This document shows positions 9,102 to 17,703 of a DNA stretch of 64,000 nt, one piece after another. Source of the DNA: Caballeronia sp. NK8. GTDB taxonomy: Bacteria > Pseudomonadota > Gammaproteobacteria > Burkholderiales > Burkholderiaceae. Where the stretch lies: positions 1,302,001-1,366,000 of the forward strand of contig NZ_AP024322.1 of NCBI RefSeq assembly GCF_018408855.1. Reading direction: 5' to 3'. The notes beneath the pieces were generated by a model. The model did not search any database and was not told where the DNA came from. It worked only from the letters and a program-made list of their open reading frames with translations. The translations under genes and the position numbers were made by a program. Every line of letters begins with the position of its first letter. Position 1 is the stretch's first letter.

Positions 9102-10223
9102 TCACAGTCCCTGACTTGCCAACGCGGAACGTCGTTCGTTCCGCCTTCGATGCAGGAAGGGGCGCTCAACGAACACGTAGGAAATAGCTGCGGCGCCGAT
9201 CGAACAGATTGTCGCAGTGATGGCCCAGTGCCAGAAATGCGCGATGCTCCATTGCGAGATCGGTTCAAACTTATCCGCTATTCGAATAGAGATCTGCAGC
9301 ACCGTTAGATGAAGCAGGTACAAACTGTAGCTGATCGTTCCGAGCATCATTAATGGTCGGAGGCGCAGTACATAGGGTTTGGTTTTGATAGCGACAAAAA
9401 ACGCCGCGCTCACGATTACCCATTGAACCAAAATAACGGTCACGTCTGCAAACGGACTAATTCCTGCAACCGCGGAAATTTTGGTTGCAATCACTTCTTT
9501 GGGAAATACGACGTCCGCCAGTGCAAGGGCGCAGAATGCCAACGAACCCAGCAGGGGCCGGGATCGGACATTGAGGCGAAGTTCCGCAGCGATGGCTCCT
9601 GACAGAAAAAAGAGTAACAAGTACAATCGCGCGTCGTAAATGAATATCGTCATTACGAGAACTGCGAGCGCCACCGCGGTTGTCCATCGTCTGGCTCTCA
9701 AGCCGGCGAGCAGGGGTAAAAGCACATAGAATCCCCATTCGTATGCGAGCGTCCAGGTAACGGTGTTGAACATCGTCGTATCGATTCCATTGAAGCGACG
9801 CTGCTGCACGATGCCTAAAGCCAGCTGTGCAAATATATCGTGTGCAAGTTCGAGCGTCGATACGCGTTTCTCGAAACCATCGATCACGCTCAATGTGAAC
9901 ATCATCAACGTTGCAAAGAGAATGTAGGCAGGAGCGAGTCGCAGGAATCGATTCCGATAGAACTGTGCCCAATCAGTCGATTTTCCAGAAACTACGACTC
10001 TCTTCCAGAACAGATAACCTGTAATACAGAAAAACAGTTGCACGCCGAGCGACCCGAAATGCCCAGGGATATAAAAGCGCTGGCTGCCCGCGACGAAGCC
10101 AAAAAGTGCGGGGTATTTCGAATTCAAGGCCACCGCTGCGAACGGGATGTGATTGTATAAGACGAAGAGCGCCGCAATGCCCCGCAGCCCTTCAATTTCA
10201 GCATTTTTGGTATCGTCTTTCAT
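9102..10223 (-). CDS. Acyltransferase 3 (OafA/YrhL-like) membrane protein
   Basis: 373 aa with about ten membrane helices. The N-terminal EIEGLRGIAALFVLYNH with the catalytic histidine and the later FFCITGYLFWKR are hallmarks of acyltransferase family 3, which O-acetylate surface sugars. The gene is visibly AT-richer than the host genes around it. It lies outside attL by about 280 bp, in the position that originally flanked the 3' end of tRNA-His. It may be host-acquired or a relic of an earlier integrant at this tRNA. A second member of the family lies at the other prophage end. Confidence 0.88.
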   Translation of the reverse strand: MKDDTKNAEIEGLRGIAALFVLYNHIPFAAVALNSKYPALFGFVAGSQRFYIPGHFGSLGVQLFFCITGYLFWKRVVVSGKSTDWAQFYRNRFLRLAPAYILFATLMMFTLSVIDGFEKRVSTLELAHDIFAQLALGIVQQRRFNGIDTTMFNTVTWTLAYEWGFYVLLPLLAGLRARRWTTAVALAVLVMTIFIYDARLYLLLFFLSGAIAAELRLNVRSRPLLGSLAFCALALADVVFPKEVIATKISAVAGISPFADVTVILVQWVIVSAAFFVAIKTKPYVLRLRPLMMLGTISYSLYLLHLTVLQISIRIADKFEPISQWSIAHFWHWAITATICSIGAAAISYVFVERPFLHRRRNERRSALASQGL

Positions 10224-10506
10224 GTGCGGCGCATCGAGGCTACGAAATGCAGATGCACGATTTTACATGAGATTCAGGCCGGCTTATCGCACACGCCATC
10301 GAAGGATGTGCCAGATTCACAGAGCAGAATTGACTGCGGTCCCATCCGCGAGCACCCGCGCGATTTTCGTCTTCAGGACGCGAGCGTTTTGAGATATAGA
10401 CAGGAATATGATGAAAGAATCGGCATTCCAACATGGTGATTTTCAGGCTGAAAATCACTATCTCGGAATAGGAGGGATAGCGAGGGGGATGGTGCAGGAG
10501 GAGTTT
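10224..10506. other. Gene-free stretch before attL
   Basis: No ORF with a convincing ribosome site is seen. The sequence is AT-richer than the host average and presumably holds the acyltransferase promoter (reading left). Confidence 0.5.
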
Positions 10507-10555
10507 TGGGGTGGCTGATGGGACTCGAACCCACGACGACAGGAATCACAATCCT
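10507..10555. repeat. attL (49-bp copy of the tRNA-His 3' end)
   Basis: Identical to 59466-59514. It contains the 3' 49 nt of tRNA-His including CCA but lacks the 5' half, so it is not a working tRNA. The integrase gene ends 105 bp inside. Confidence 0.95.
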
Positions 10556-10660
10556 AATCATCTAACCATACTGGACAAGGATCTCGGGGCGACGAATGGG
10601 AACGCAAGTCGTAAACGGGCCGTTGATTCTATTGGCTTTTTCGGACTTCGTTCCCACCGT

Positions 10661-11695
10661 TTAGAGCGCTTTTCGCTTCACAACCTTACTGCGGTCATAC
10701 ACTCGCGCGGTCGTTGCCGGGTTCGCGTGGAGGTCGGGAAGGGCGCCGCGTTCTGCTTTATGCTGGGTCACGTAATAGGCGCGGAGATCGTGAAAAGTGA
10801 ACCTGTGCTGAATCACTTTCTTTTTAATCGCCTCGACCATCAACTTTCCCCACGTCGCCTTAAATCCCTCCTGCGTATATGACGTCCCGAAGCGATTCGG
10901 AAATACATAAAGGCAATCCGGATTCTTTTGACGAGCGCGCACGACTTTCAATCGGGCGATTAACTCGGATATATGCGGGGTGATTTCGATTTGCTCGATC
11001 ACTTCGCCGCGCTTCTTGCCGCGCTGCTTAGCGCGCTTAATCCGAATATGCCCGGCGGCTTCGTCGACCTGCGGCCACGACAGGTCGAGAAACTCGACCT
11101 TCCGATTGCCCGCGCCGGCGGCGTATTCCGCGGCCATCCCGACGAGGGCGCGCTGGCCGCCTTGTTCTGAGAGCCAGGTGGCGAACGCGGCAAACTCTTC
11201 CGGTTCCGGCGCTTCGGTGCGCGGTTGCTCTTCGTTGCGCTTCACCTCGCGGCAGGGGTTGTGCTTCGCCTCGCCGCGCTCGATCGCGAGCCCGATCAGG
11301 TTGGAAAGGAGCGCCATCTCTCGATTCGCGCGCACGGGCGCGTCGGCGCGCTCCTTCCTCAGATACTTCGCGACGTCGGTCGCGTCGATGTCGGACGCGC
11401 GCACGTCGCCGAAGATCTCCAGCAGCTTCGTGGCGCACTGCTCGTAGTCGGTGCGCGTGTACTGCGAGTAGCGTTTCCAGCCCGGCGTCTCTTGAAACTG
11501 GTCCCAGAGGCGTGAAATCGTTCCGATGTCATCGCCACCGCCGGTGATCTCCAGCACTTTCCGAATCGCTTCGATCCGGTCGGCACCGAGGTTGATGGGC
11601 TTTGCGCCGACCGGGTGGTACCTGTACGTGAACCCCTTCTTCGTGGGCCGCGCCTCCATGCGGGGAAGGAGGCCATCGCGCACCGGCTTTCTCAT
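10661..11695 (-). CDS. int: Tyrosine-recombinase integrase
   Basis: 344 aa. It catalyses site-specific insertion and excision at tRNA-His. The catalytic set is visible: Arg198 (GNRKVE), His302 and Arg305 (HDLR), His323 and nucleophile Tyr333 (ARVYDR). An N-terminal arm-binding domain and a SAM-like core-binding domain come before these. The ATG at 11695 overlaps the stop of the DUF4224 gene (ATGA); a start five codons earlier is possible. It reads toward attL, the usual place for an integrase. Confidence 0.95.
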   Translation of the reverse strand: MRKPVRDGLLPRMEARPTKKGFTYRYHPVGAKPINLGADRIEAIRKVLEITGGGDDIGTISRLWDQFQETPGWKRYSQYTRTDYEQCATKLLEIFGDVRASDIDATDVAKYLRKERADAPVRANREMALLSNLIGLAIERGEAKHNPCREVKRNEEQPRTEAPEPEEFAAFATWLSEQGGQRALVGMAAEYAAGAGNRKVEFLDLSWPQVDEAAGHIRIKRAKQRGKKRGEVIEQIEITPHISELIARLKVVRARQKNPDCLYVFPNRFGTSYTQEGFKATWGKLMVEAIKKKVIQHRFTFHDLRAYYVTQHKAERGALPDLHANPATTARVYDRSKVVKRKAL

Positions 11696-11898
11696 GCTGC
11701 GTTCTTCCATTTAGGTGCGGAGCGGCGCATCTGCTCGCCGGGACCGCGGTTCACCTGCTCCCACGTCAGCATCGGGTGTCCGTCCGCTTTGCGCGGGGCG
11801 TCGATGCCGAGCGCCTTCTTGATCCAACGCTTCTGTGCCGCGCCTTGGCGCAGGCCGCCCGTCAGTTCGACGAGCTGGTCATTCGTCACGATCGCCAT
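11692..11898 (-). CDS. DUF4224-like small protein, candidate excision regulator
   Basis: 68 aa. The sequence DQLVELTGGLRQGAAQKRWI followed by LGIDAPRKADGHPML matches the DUF4224 pattern, short proteins that sit directly upstream of phage integrases. It overlaps int by ATGA, so both are made together. An excisionase-like role is inferred from position; no direct evidence. Confidence 0.75.
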   Translation of the reverse strand: MAIVTNDQLVELTGGLRQGAAQKRWIKKALGIDAPRKADGHPMLTWEQVNRGPGEQMRRSAPKWKNAA

Positions 11899-11999
11899 GC
11901 TGGCTCTCCAGATACGCGCGCGTCACGCGCATGAATTCTTCGATTTGCTGCTGCATTTCACTGCCTAAAGTTCTTTCGGTTGCTGCCGATAACGCGGGC

Positions 12000-12197
12000 A
12001 TGAACAAAATCCAAGCTCAAACCCTTCTCGAGTCCGCCGACGCTGTTGCGACGGCAGACGTTGTTAATCAATTCGGCCACTACGATGACGACAGCAAAGA
12101 GCACGGCGACGTGTACTGGCGTGCGTTCGTTCACAAGCTGGCTGAAAAGGCGCCGAATTGGAAGCTGCCCGACCTGATGGCACTCGCGCATTCCTGA
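12000..12197 (+). CDS. Hypothetical phage protein, 65 aa
   Basis: Soluble, acidic, no known motif. The ATG lacks a good ribosome site, lowering confidence. It reads right, opposite to the surrounding early-left genes, and is followed 12 bp later by a small membrane-protein gene. Confidence 0.5.
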   Translation: MNKIQAQTLLESADAVATADVVNQFGHYDDDSKEHGDVYWRAFVHKLAEKAPNWKLPDLMALAHS

Positions 12198-12209
12198 CAA
12201 AGACAACTC

Positions 12210-12398
12210 ATGGACTTCCTTAAAAACGTCAAGCTCAGCCTCCAAGCGTCCGGGCCGGCCGCTGTAATATGCGTTTGGCTCATTTGCTTCACGGCGATCG
12301 CAATCATGGCTACCGGCGAGAATGCGAAGGTCGCGCTCGGGACACTCGGCGGCTTCGGCGGATTCCTGCTTGTCACTTTCGGTTCCAAGGTGCGCTGA
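12210..12398 (+). CDS. Small membrane protein, 62 aa
   Basis: Two hydrophobic stretches (about residues 16-34 and 43-57) with short basic ends. It converges on the leftward gene ending at 12401. Possibly a superinfection-exclusion or holin-like peptide; no family recognised. Confidence 0.5.
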   Translation: MDFLKNVKLSLQASGPAAVICVWLICFTAIAIMATGENAKVALGTLGGFGGFLLVTFGSKVR

Positions 12399-12400
12399 TC

Positions 12401-13180
12401 TCACGTTGGAGCACTGACGCTGTTGATGCTTCGTGCAGCGTCGATCGCATCACGCGGCTCGTCTGTGGTCGATCGGGTGATCTCGCGTTCATGCGGCGCG
12501 CTCATGTGGTGCTGAACGACAATCCAGCGCACGTCAGAGTCACCGCCGCCGGTCGGGATGTCGATGCAGCGCAAATCGCACGACTCTTCGCGCAGCCAGT
12601 CGAGCCGCTCCGCATCCTTCTCCATCCCCGCGATCCGCTCGCGCAGCGCGGCGATCGCATCAAGAATCGGCGCAGAACCGCCAGCGTCGTCGGGATCAAT
12701 GCCGAGCGCTTCGTCGATCGCCGCCAGCGAGCGCACTGCATCTTCGAACATGCGCTTGTACTCGTCCGCCTGCGCGGCGATCTCGGGGGAGGGGCGGGTG
12801 TACAGCGGCTTGCGATGGCTGTTCGTGGCGTTGATGAACTCGGTGCACATGGCCTCGTCGCGAAATCCATACGTCACATATGCCTGATTCGCGTGGCTGC
12901 GGTCGATGACAATCGGAACAGGTATCGGATGCGCCTGCCCCTCACTCGCGCCCGCTGCGGCTCTCGCGAGCGGAATCACCTCGTACCCGTTCTCGCGCCA
13001 CTGTTCTGCGACTGGCTGGTCCTCGGTGATCGGCACGCATACGGCCTTGTGTGTCGTCTTCCACGCTATCGGCTCACTCGCGCCCGCTGCGCGCGGATGG
13101 TGGCACTTACCTTCGCTGCGGCACTGGCCGGGCAGATCGCATTCGCGGAACTGGCAGTTGCTAAACGGCGCGTCAGTCAT
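12401..13180 (-). CDS. Hypothetical phage protein, 259 aa
   Basis: Last gene of the leftward early block. The N-terminus has a Cys pattern (NCQFRECDLPGQC, then KCHH) that could bind zinc. The middle holds short AGASE linkers also found in the neighbouring gene, and a coiled-coil-like stretch (ALRERIAGMEKDAERLDWL). It overlaps the upstream gene by 8 bp. Modular linker-rich proteins of this sort are common in Burkholderia phages; function unknown. Confidence 0.65.
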   Translation of the reverse strand: MTDAPFSNCQFRECDLPGQCRSEGKCHHPRAAGASEPIAWKTTHKAVCVPITEDQPVAEQWRENGYEVIPLARAAAGASEGQAHPIPVPIVIDRSHANQAYVTYGFRDEAMCTEFINATNSHRKPLYTRPSPEIAAQADEYKRMFEDAVRSLAAIDEALGIDPDDAGGSAPILDAIAALRERIAGMEKDAERLDWLREESCDLRCIDIPTGGGDSDVRWIVVQHHMSAPHEREITRSTTDEPRDAIDAARSINSVSAPT

Positions 13181-13751
13181 TGCCGGACTCCTTTGCGATG
13201 GCGTCGATCGCATCCTCAAGCGCCGTGTTGTATCCGAGTCGATACTGAGATTCCGGCTCGTCACTCGGGCCTAGTTCGTCGGGCGGCTTCTCCATGAACA
13301 GCGCGTTGATTCGCTCACTCGCCCCCGCCGCATCGGCTACCGAACTCTCACGCAAGGGTGAAGGTCCGAGACCATTGCGTTGCAGATAGTCCAGTGCTTT
13401 GCTGCCTAGATCATTGCTCGGCGAGGCTTTGTTGAGCGCGTGGACTAGGCGCTGCACGAGCATCCGCAAGTCGTCCACTTGCGCATCGGCTACCGAAGGC
13501 GCGGCGTAGACGATGCGCTGCAAATAACCCGCGCCCCCGCTGATGTGATATTCGTTTTCGCTCACATCGGTCCACTCTTCGCCGTTTCGTGGGCGCACCT
13601 GATAGATCGGCTTCGCACCCGCTGTGTCGGCGATGCTCGCGGAGAGAAGGCAGTACGCAGCGTCATACACGTAGGGACGCAGGTCATCTTGCCCTTGCTT
13701 GATGGTGAAGCCTGCGCCAAGAAAGATGGCGCGGATCTGGTCTTTGGTCAT
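13173..13751 (-). CDS. Hypothetical phage protein, 192 aa
   Basis: Starts at MTKDQIRAIFL; the longer ORF to 13856 lacks a likely start. It carries AGAKP and AGASERI linkers like the next gene, and a C-terminal SQYRLGYNTALEDAIDAI helix. Function unknown. Confidence 0.62.
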   Translation of the reverse strand: MTKDQIRAIFLGAGFTIKQGQDDLRPYVYDAAYCLLSASIADTAGAKPIYQVRPRNGEEWTDVSENEYHISGGAGYLQRIVYAAPSVADAQVDDLRMLVQRLVHALNKASPSNDLGSKALDYLQRNGLGPSPLRESSVADAAGASERINALFMEKPPDELGPSDEPESQYRLGYNTALEDAIDAIAKESGND

Positions 13752-13789
13752 GCTGTCCTCAAAAATGAAGGGGTGGCTAGGCGGGGCGG

Positions 13790-13981
13790 TCACAGGCTGT
13801 GGTTTGGATCGCCTACCTTCGCCGGACCGCGACGCAGCTTGCCGCACGTCTTGCACTTGTAGACGGCGTTCTGCGAGAACCGCACGGTGGTCCCGCGTGC
13901 GCTCATCGTCATGCTCTTGAATGTCTTGTTACCCTTGAATTCGTAGTCGTGCTTGCGTGGACCGCAATCGTTGATGTTCAT
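13790..13981 (-). CDS. Zinc-ribbon-like phage protein, 63 aa
   Basis: A GAGAG site lies just before the ATG. It has a CxxC pair (YKCKTCGK) plus an earlier Cys/His; probably a small metal-binding protein. Function unknown. Confidence 0.6.
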   Translation of the reverse strand: MNINDCGPRKHDYEFKGNKTFKSMTMSARGTTVRFSQNAVYKCKTCGKLRRGPAKVGDPNHSL

Positions 13982-14011
13982 GTTCTCTCGCAATAACAGT
14001 CTGTCCAAGGG

Positions 14012-14719
14012 TCAGGCCGGCTCGCACTGAGCGGCCGCGGCAGCTTCTCGTCGATCGCAGACGACCTGATATAGCCGTCGCCCGATCCACTCGGTGTATG
14101 CAGGCGGGATCGCCTCGGACATTTCCGCCGTGTTAGCCCAGGTGATTTGCATCGCTTCGGCCATGGCGGCCTTGTGACCGTTCGGCCAGACGTCTTTCGT
14201 TCCGCGTCCTCCGTGCTTCGCCGATCGCCGACGTGCGTGACCGCCATAGACGCCGATAACAGGACCGTCCGTGTGCCGACACTGCGGCGCATCGGTGATC
14301 GGCCAGTTAGTCTCGAAGAGGCGATGGCGGCGCAGCTCGTGATCTTCGAGTCCGAGGCCGAACATCGTTCCGCAAAGCATGAACGGATCGCGCATGAATG
14401 GCTTCGCAGCTTCGACGTTCTCGATGACATACGGCAGGCCCGTCGCTTCGAGCATCTTGCGAACGTCATCGATGAGTCGCGGGTTGTGCTTTGCGTTATG
14501 GGCGTGCCGCATTGCCGAGTAGCCTTGGCAGGGCGGTGACGCATGGATTGCGTCGAATGTCTTCAGGAACCCCGCGGGCAGGCTGAGCACGTCGGACTGA
14601 ACGAACGAGAACGGGTAGTTGGGCTGTGGGGCGATGTCCACGCCGACCACATCGAAGCCCGCAATGTGATACCCCATCGCAGCTCCGCCGGCGCAGCAAA
14701 ATAGGTCAAGTATTTTCAT
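14012..14719 (-). CDS. DNA (cytosine-5) methyltransferase, compact
   Basis: 235 aa. Motif I DLFCCAGGAAMGY (residues 5-17) binds AdoMet, motif IV SPPCQGYS carries catalytic Cys64, and motif VI ENV is at 100-102. The C-terminal target-recognition part is short, as in other small phage C5 enzymes. No partner endonuclease is nearby, so it probably protects phage DNA from host restriction or alters expression. It lies in the lysogen-silent early-left operon. Confidence 0.88.
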   Translation of the reverse strand: MKILDLFCCAGGAAMGYHIAGFDVVGVDIAPQPNYPFSFVQSDVLSLPAGFLKTFDAIHASPPCQGYSAMRHAHNAKHNPRLIDDVRKMLEATGLPYVIENVEAAKPFMRDPFMLCGTMFGLGLEDHELRRHRLFETNWPITDAPQCRHTDGPVIGVYGGHARRRSAKHGGRGTKDVWPNGHKAAMAEAMQITWANTAEMSEAIPPAYTEWIGRRLYQVVCDRREAAAAAQCEPA

Positions 14720-14776
14720 TTTGGTAACTCGCGTCGAGTGCTTCGAGCAGGGCGCGGAAGGTGGGGAGGAGGCGCG

Positions 14777-15823
14777 TCACGAGGGAAAGCCGTCGTGCGT
14801 CACGCCGTCGAGATGGCGACCGGCCTTCTTCTTGCCGCACCGATACAAAAGCGGCTCGTCGTCGCAATGCATTCCCTCGGCGCCGCGGGGCGTCAGAGTG
14901 CCGAACGACCACTCGTCGCCGAACCAGTCGGCGGTGCGCTCGGTGCGCGTCATCGGTCCGCCGCAGTTCTCGCCCGGCGCCCACTCGCCCCATTGCTTGA
15001 AGAGAAACGGCACGCCGTAGTCTTCGCACTGGCCGCGAATCTCTCGCGCCCAATCAGGATGCATCGGTCGCGCGTTGTTGCCGCTTTCGCCGCCGACGAT
15101 CACCCAGTCGATGGTCGGCGAGCTATAGCCGCTGCCGTCTTCTGCATATTCGGTTGTGGGTCCGTGGATCCACGGCGCATCAGCGGGGCAGTTCTCGCAC
15201 GACTGCATTTCTTGCATACAGCAATTGCCAGTCGGATCGAAGAAAGGCAGCAAGTCAACCGGGCCGAGCAACGGCTCCATCGACAGGAAGCGGCGGCGCG
15301 CGGGCGTCATGAGCAGCTTCGGAATGTCGCGGTCTGCCTCTTCCTGATTGACGATCGTCGCGCCGAGCCAGACGTTGGCCCACGGCCATCGCGCATCGGT
15401 GCCGTAGCCGCCAATCTCTAAAGCGCGGGTGATCATTTTCTCGGCATTGCCGATGCGCTTTGTCAAAAGCAGCCAGTCGAGATTCGGTGTGATCGCAATC
15501 AGATCGAACAGCGCCGCGCGCCATCCTTCGGGTACGGCGTTGTCGAACACGTCGGCGAGGGACGCACAGAACACCCTCTGGCGACGGCCGTGCTTCGCGA
15601 AGAACTCTGAATGCGCCTTGTCCCAATGGACGGGCTTGTGCCAGTTCGCCGCCGCCGTGAGCCGCCGAGGCGCGCCCGGTCCCCAGTTGATCGCGTTACC
15701 GCCCGCGAAGCGTGCGTTGCGCGTCTCGGCGTAGCAGTGATCGCAGCCCGGGCCGACCTTCTGGCAGCCTTCCCACGGATTGAACGTGTGGTCCGTCCAC
15801 TCGATTTTGCTGTTCTCGCTCAC
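14777..15823 (-). CDS. DUF5131 (phage Gp37/Gp68) three-Cys-motif protein
   Basis: 348 aa from a GTG that overlaps the preceding stop (GTGA), with GGAGAG upstream. The N-terminal EWTDHTFNPWEGC and the Cys cluster GCDHCYAE define the family, thought to be related to radical-SAM folds with an Fe-S cluster. Further blocks LLTKR and WVIVGGESG fit. The usual adjacent partner, TcmP, is not seen. The enzyme reaction is not established for the family. Confidence 0.83.
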   Translation of the reverse strand: MSENSKIEWTDHTFNPWEGCQKVGPGCDHCYAETRNARFAGGNAINWGPGAPRRLTAAANWHKPVHWDKAHSEFFAKHGRRQRVFCASLADVFDNAVPEGWRAALFDLIAITPNLDWLLLTKRIGNAEKMITRALEIGGYGTDARWPWANVWLGATIVNQEEADRDIPKLLMTPARRRFLSMEPLLGPVDLLPFFDPTGNCCMQEMQSCENCPADAPWIHGPTTEYAEDGSGYSSPTIDWVIVGGESGNNARPMHPDWAREIRGQCEDYGVPFLFKQWGEWAPGENCGGPMTRTERTADWFGDEWSFGTLTPRGAEGMHCDDEPLLYRCGKKKAGRHLDGVTHDGFPS

Positions 15824-16143
15824 GCTTTCTCTCCGGTTGCCTTGGCGATCGCGGCGCGCGCTTCTGCCACGGTTTCGAGTGCCATCTGGCGCGCTTCTGC
15901 GTCCGTGATGACGATGCATGCCGAGCGGAGCATGTCTGCCGTGTTGCGCAGTTGCTCGAGCAGTTCGGGCGCGGCGGCGAGGATGTTGCCGTTGGCGCGC
16001 TTCGTGTTCGGGTCGACAAGGCAGTTCTGGAACACCTCGCAGATGCGGCCGCCCGGCTTGCCTTGATACTCCTGAGCGACGTACAGTCGCCCGCCGGGGT
16101 CGCTGTCGAGGACCCATGTTCCAGGCGTGTGTTTCGTTCTCAT
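15820..16143 (-). CDS. Phage protein of the HTPGxW...AAAPELLE type
   Basis: 107 aa. It begins HTPGTWVLD and has NGNILAAAPELLEQL, a pattern shared by many small phage early proteins of unknown role. It overlaps both neighbours by ATGA/GTGA junctions. Confidence 0.72.
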   Translation of the reverse strand: MRTKHTPGTWVLDSDPGGRLYVAQEYQGKPGGRICEVFQNCLVDPNTKRANGNILAAAPELLEQLRNTADMLRSACIVITDAEARQMALETVAEARAAIAKATGEKA

Positions 16144-16370
16144 GGCAGCGTCCTCCCGGTGACGTCCTGCACGTACTTGCGCATCAATTCGACGGCCTGG
16201 CTTTCCTTGCCGAAATAGAAGGCGTAGAAGATCTTGTCGAGGGACTCGTCTGCGTCGTCGCCGTTTTCCAGATGTGCGACCGGCTTGCCGCGCATCGTCA
16301 GTTCCTTGATCAGATCATCGGTACCAAAGTCGTCCAACTGGACGTCGACATCCACATTCACGTAGGGCAT
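16140..16370 (-). CDS. Hypothetical phage protein, 76 aa
   Basis: AAGGAG lies 7 nt before the ATG. Acidic, with beta-like VNVDVDVQLDDF at the start. Function unknown; coupled to the next gene by overlap. Confidence 0.68.
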   Translation of the reverse strand: MPYVNVDVDVQLDDFGTDDLIKELTMRGKPVAHLENGDDADESLDKIFYAFYFGKESQAVELMRKYVQDVTGRTLP

Positions 16371-16380
16371 GTCGTGCTCC

Positions 16381-16662
16381 TTAAACCGGGTGAAAGTCGG
16401 GCGGGGTGTCGTCGACCGCTTCGGCGGCGTGCGCCGGCTTCCCACAGAACGGGCAGAAACTGGCGAAGAACGAAACCTCCTTGCCCTTGCGATAGCCAGG
16501 CACGTCGGCCTTGATGCGAAACGGCGTCTTGTGCTCGGCGGTCACTTGCTTGCCGAATACGATGGCAACGCCTTCGCACTTCGCCTCTGCAGGCTTGCCG
16601 AGATCCGCGGTGTACTTCTCGGCGAGCTTCTTTTCCAAGTCCTTCATGCAGGTGCAGTTCAC
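16381..16662 (-). CDS. Hypothetical phage protein with Cys pairs, 93 aa
   Basis: An N-terminal NCTCMKDLEKKLAEKY and a C-terminal CPFCGK motif suggest a zinc-binding fold. Coupled by ATGA to the upstream 249-aa gene. Function unknown. Confidence 0.65.
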   Translation of the reverse strand: MNCTCMKDLEKKLAEKYTADLGKPAEAKCEGVAIVFGKQVTAEHKTPFRIKADVPGYRKGKEVSFFASFCPFCGKPAHAAEAVDDTPPDFHPV

Positions 16663-17408
16663 GCTTCCTCCTTGCTCGGGACGGGAAGCGCGAGGATGTC
16701 GCCGATCTTGCGGATGTAGATCTCGACGCCGCGAAGGACGAAGCCACTCTTATCGCGCCGGCAGAAGTTTTCGAACTTGACGACGTCGGCGGACGGAAGG
16801 CGTTGCGCGAACAGGTCGATGATGGCCTGACGGCTTTTCTCGCTGTCGAGAACTTCCTTCTCGCTATCGTCGCGCACGATCTCGAAGCCTCGCTCCTGAA
16901 GGCTTTGGACCCATGTCTTGCGGCTCGCCTTGTCCGAAACGGGCGTATCAGAGAAGGAATACGAGTGGTTCATCAGCAGGCACGAGAACTTCACCTTGCA
17001 CACGTACTGGCCGAAGTCGATCTCGGAGATATGGCCGCACCCTTCGAGCTTCCACCACGTCCGGAGTCGGTCGGCCATGTTGTTCAGGCATTCCTGCGTT
17101 GCTTCCGGCGTCACGGTGCCGCCGAGTTGCGCCTTCAACTCATAAATCTCCATGTTCGCCGCACGCAGCTTTGCGTAGCGTTCCTCGCGCTCCTTCGAAC
17201 TGAACGTCTCAATGCCGAGCGCCTTGCACAGATCGGACAGATCGAATTCCGCGACCTTGATGGCGTTCGTCGCAAGCTCAGTCGGCAGGGCGCGGCCTTC
17301 TTTCAGGATCGAATAGATCGTCCCGATCGCGCCGTTGATACTGCGGATCTTCTGTTGCGCGACTTCTTGCTGGTCAGCGGAAAGCGTTAGGGTTGCTTCG
17401 GTGGTCAT
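16659..17408 (-). CDS. Hypothetical phage early protein, 249 aa
   Basis: Mostly helical and soluble. The central WWKLEGCGHISEIDFGQYVC part and the C-terminal phage-like FENFCRRDKSGFVL are distinctive, but no family is recognised. Part of the leftward operon. Confidence 0.65.
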   Translation of the reverse strand: MTTEATLTLSADQQEVAQQKIRSINGAIGTIYSILKEGRALPTELATNAIKVAEFDLSDLCKALGIETFSSKEREERYAKLRAANMEIYELKAQLGGTVTPEATQECLNNMADRLRTWWKLEGCGHISEIDFGQYVCKVKFSCLLMNHSYSFSDTPVSDKASRKTWVQSLQERGFEIVRDDSEKEVLDSEKSRQAIIDLFAQRLPSADVVKFENFCRRDKSGFVLRGVEIYIRKIGDILALPVPSKEEA

Positions 17409-17438
17409 GGTTGCCTCGTTTTGTCATTCGAATCTGAG

Positions 17439-17507
17439 TTGATGACGCTGCAAGCCTGTCGCCCTTAGCGGGTTGCCCATCACGGCCAGGCGGCGCAACG
17501 TCATCAA
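17439..17507 (-). repeat. Long-spaced inverted repeat in an intergenic gap
   Basis: TTGATGACG at 17439-17447 is matched by CGTCATCAA at 17499-17507. It could fold the untranslated RNA between the 50-aa and 249-aa genes. Role unknown. Confidence 0.35.
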
Positions 17508-17550
17508 GTCAGATGGCCGGATTACGCGCCGGCGCGCGGTTGGTTGGAAT

Positions 17551-17703
17551 TCAATGCGCCGCCGGCCAGCGGATGCGCTTCTTGCGCTGTTCGATGTCGT
17601 CGAAGTGGCGACGCTTGGCGCGGAGATCTGCGCCGCGCACGAGTGCGATCGCGGCAACCATCGTCACGGCAAACAGAAGGACTACTATCTGATATGCATT
17701 CAT
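17551..17703 (-). CDS. Small membrane protein, 50 aa
   Basis: Starts in an ATGA overlap with the HNH gene, whose end supplies a GAGG site. One hydrophobic helix (residues 4-22, QIVVLLFAVTMVAAIAL) is followed by a strongly basic tail ending KKRIRWPAAH. Topology resembles phage single-pass accessory peptides. Confidence 0.6.
   Translation of the reverse strand: MNAYQIVVLLFAVTMVAAIALVRGADLRAKRRHFDDIEQRKKRIRWPAAH

Noticed and set aside
10507..10580. Second tRNA-His at attL
   Set aside because: Only the 3' 49 nt match; the 5' half is missing, so it is an att remnant.
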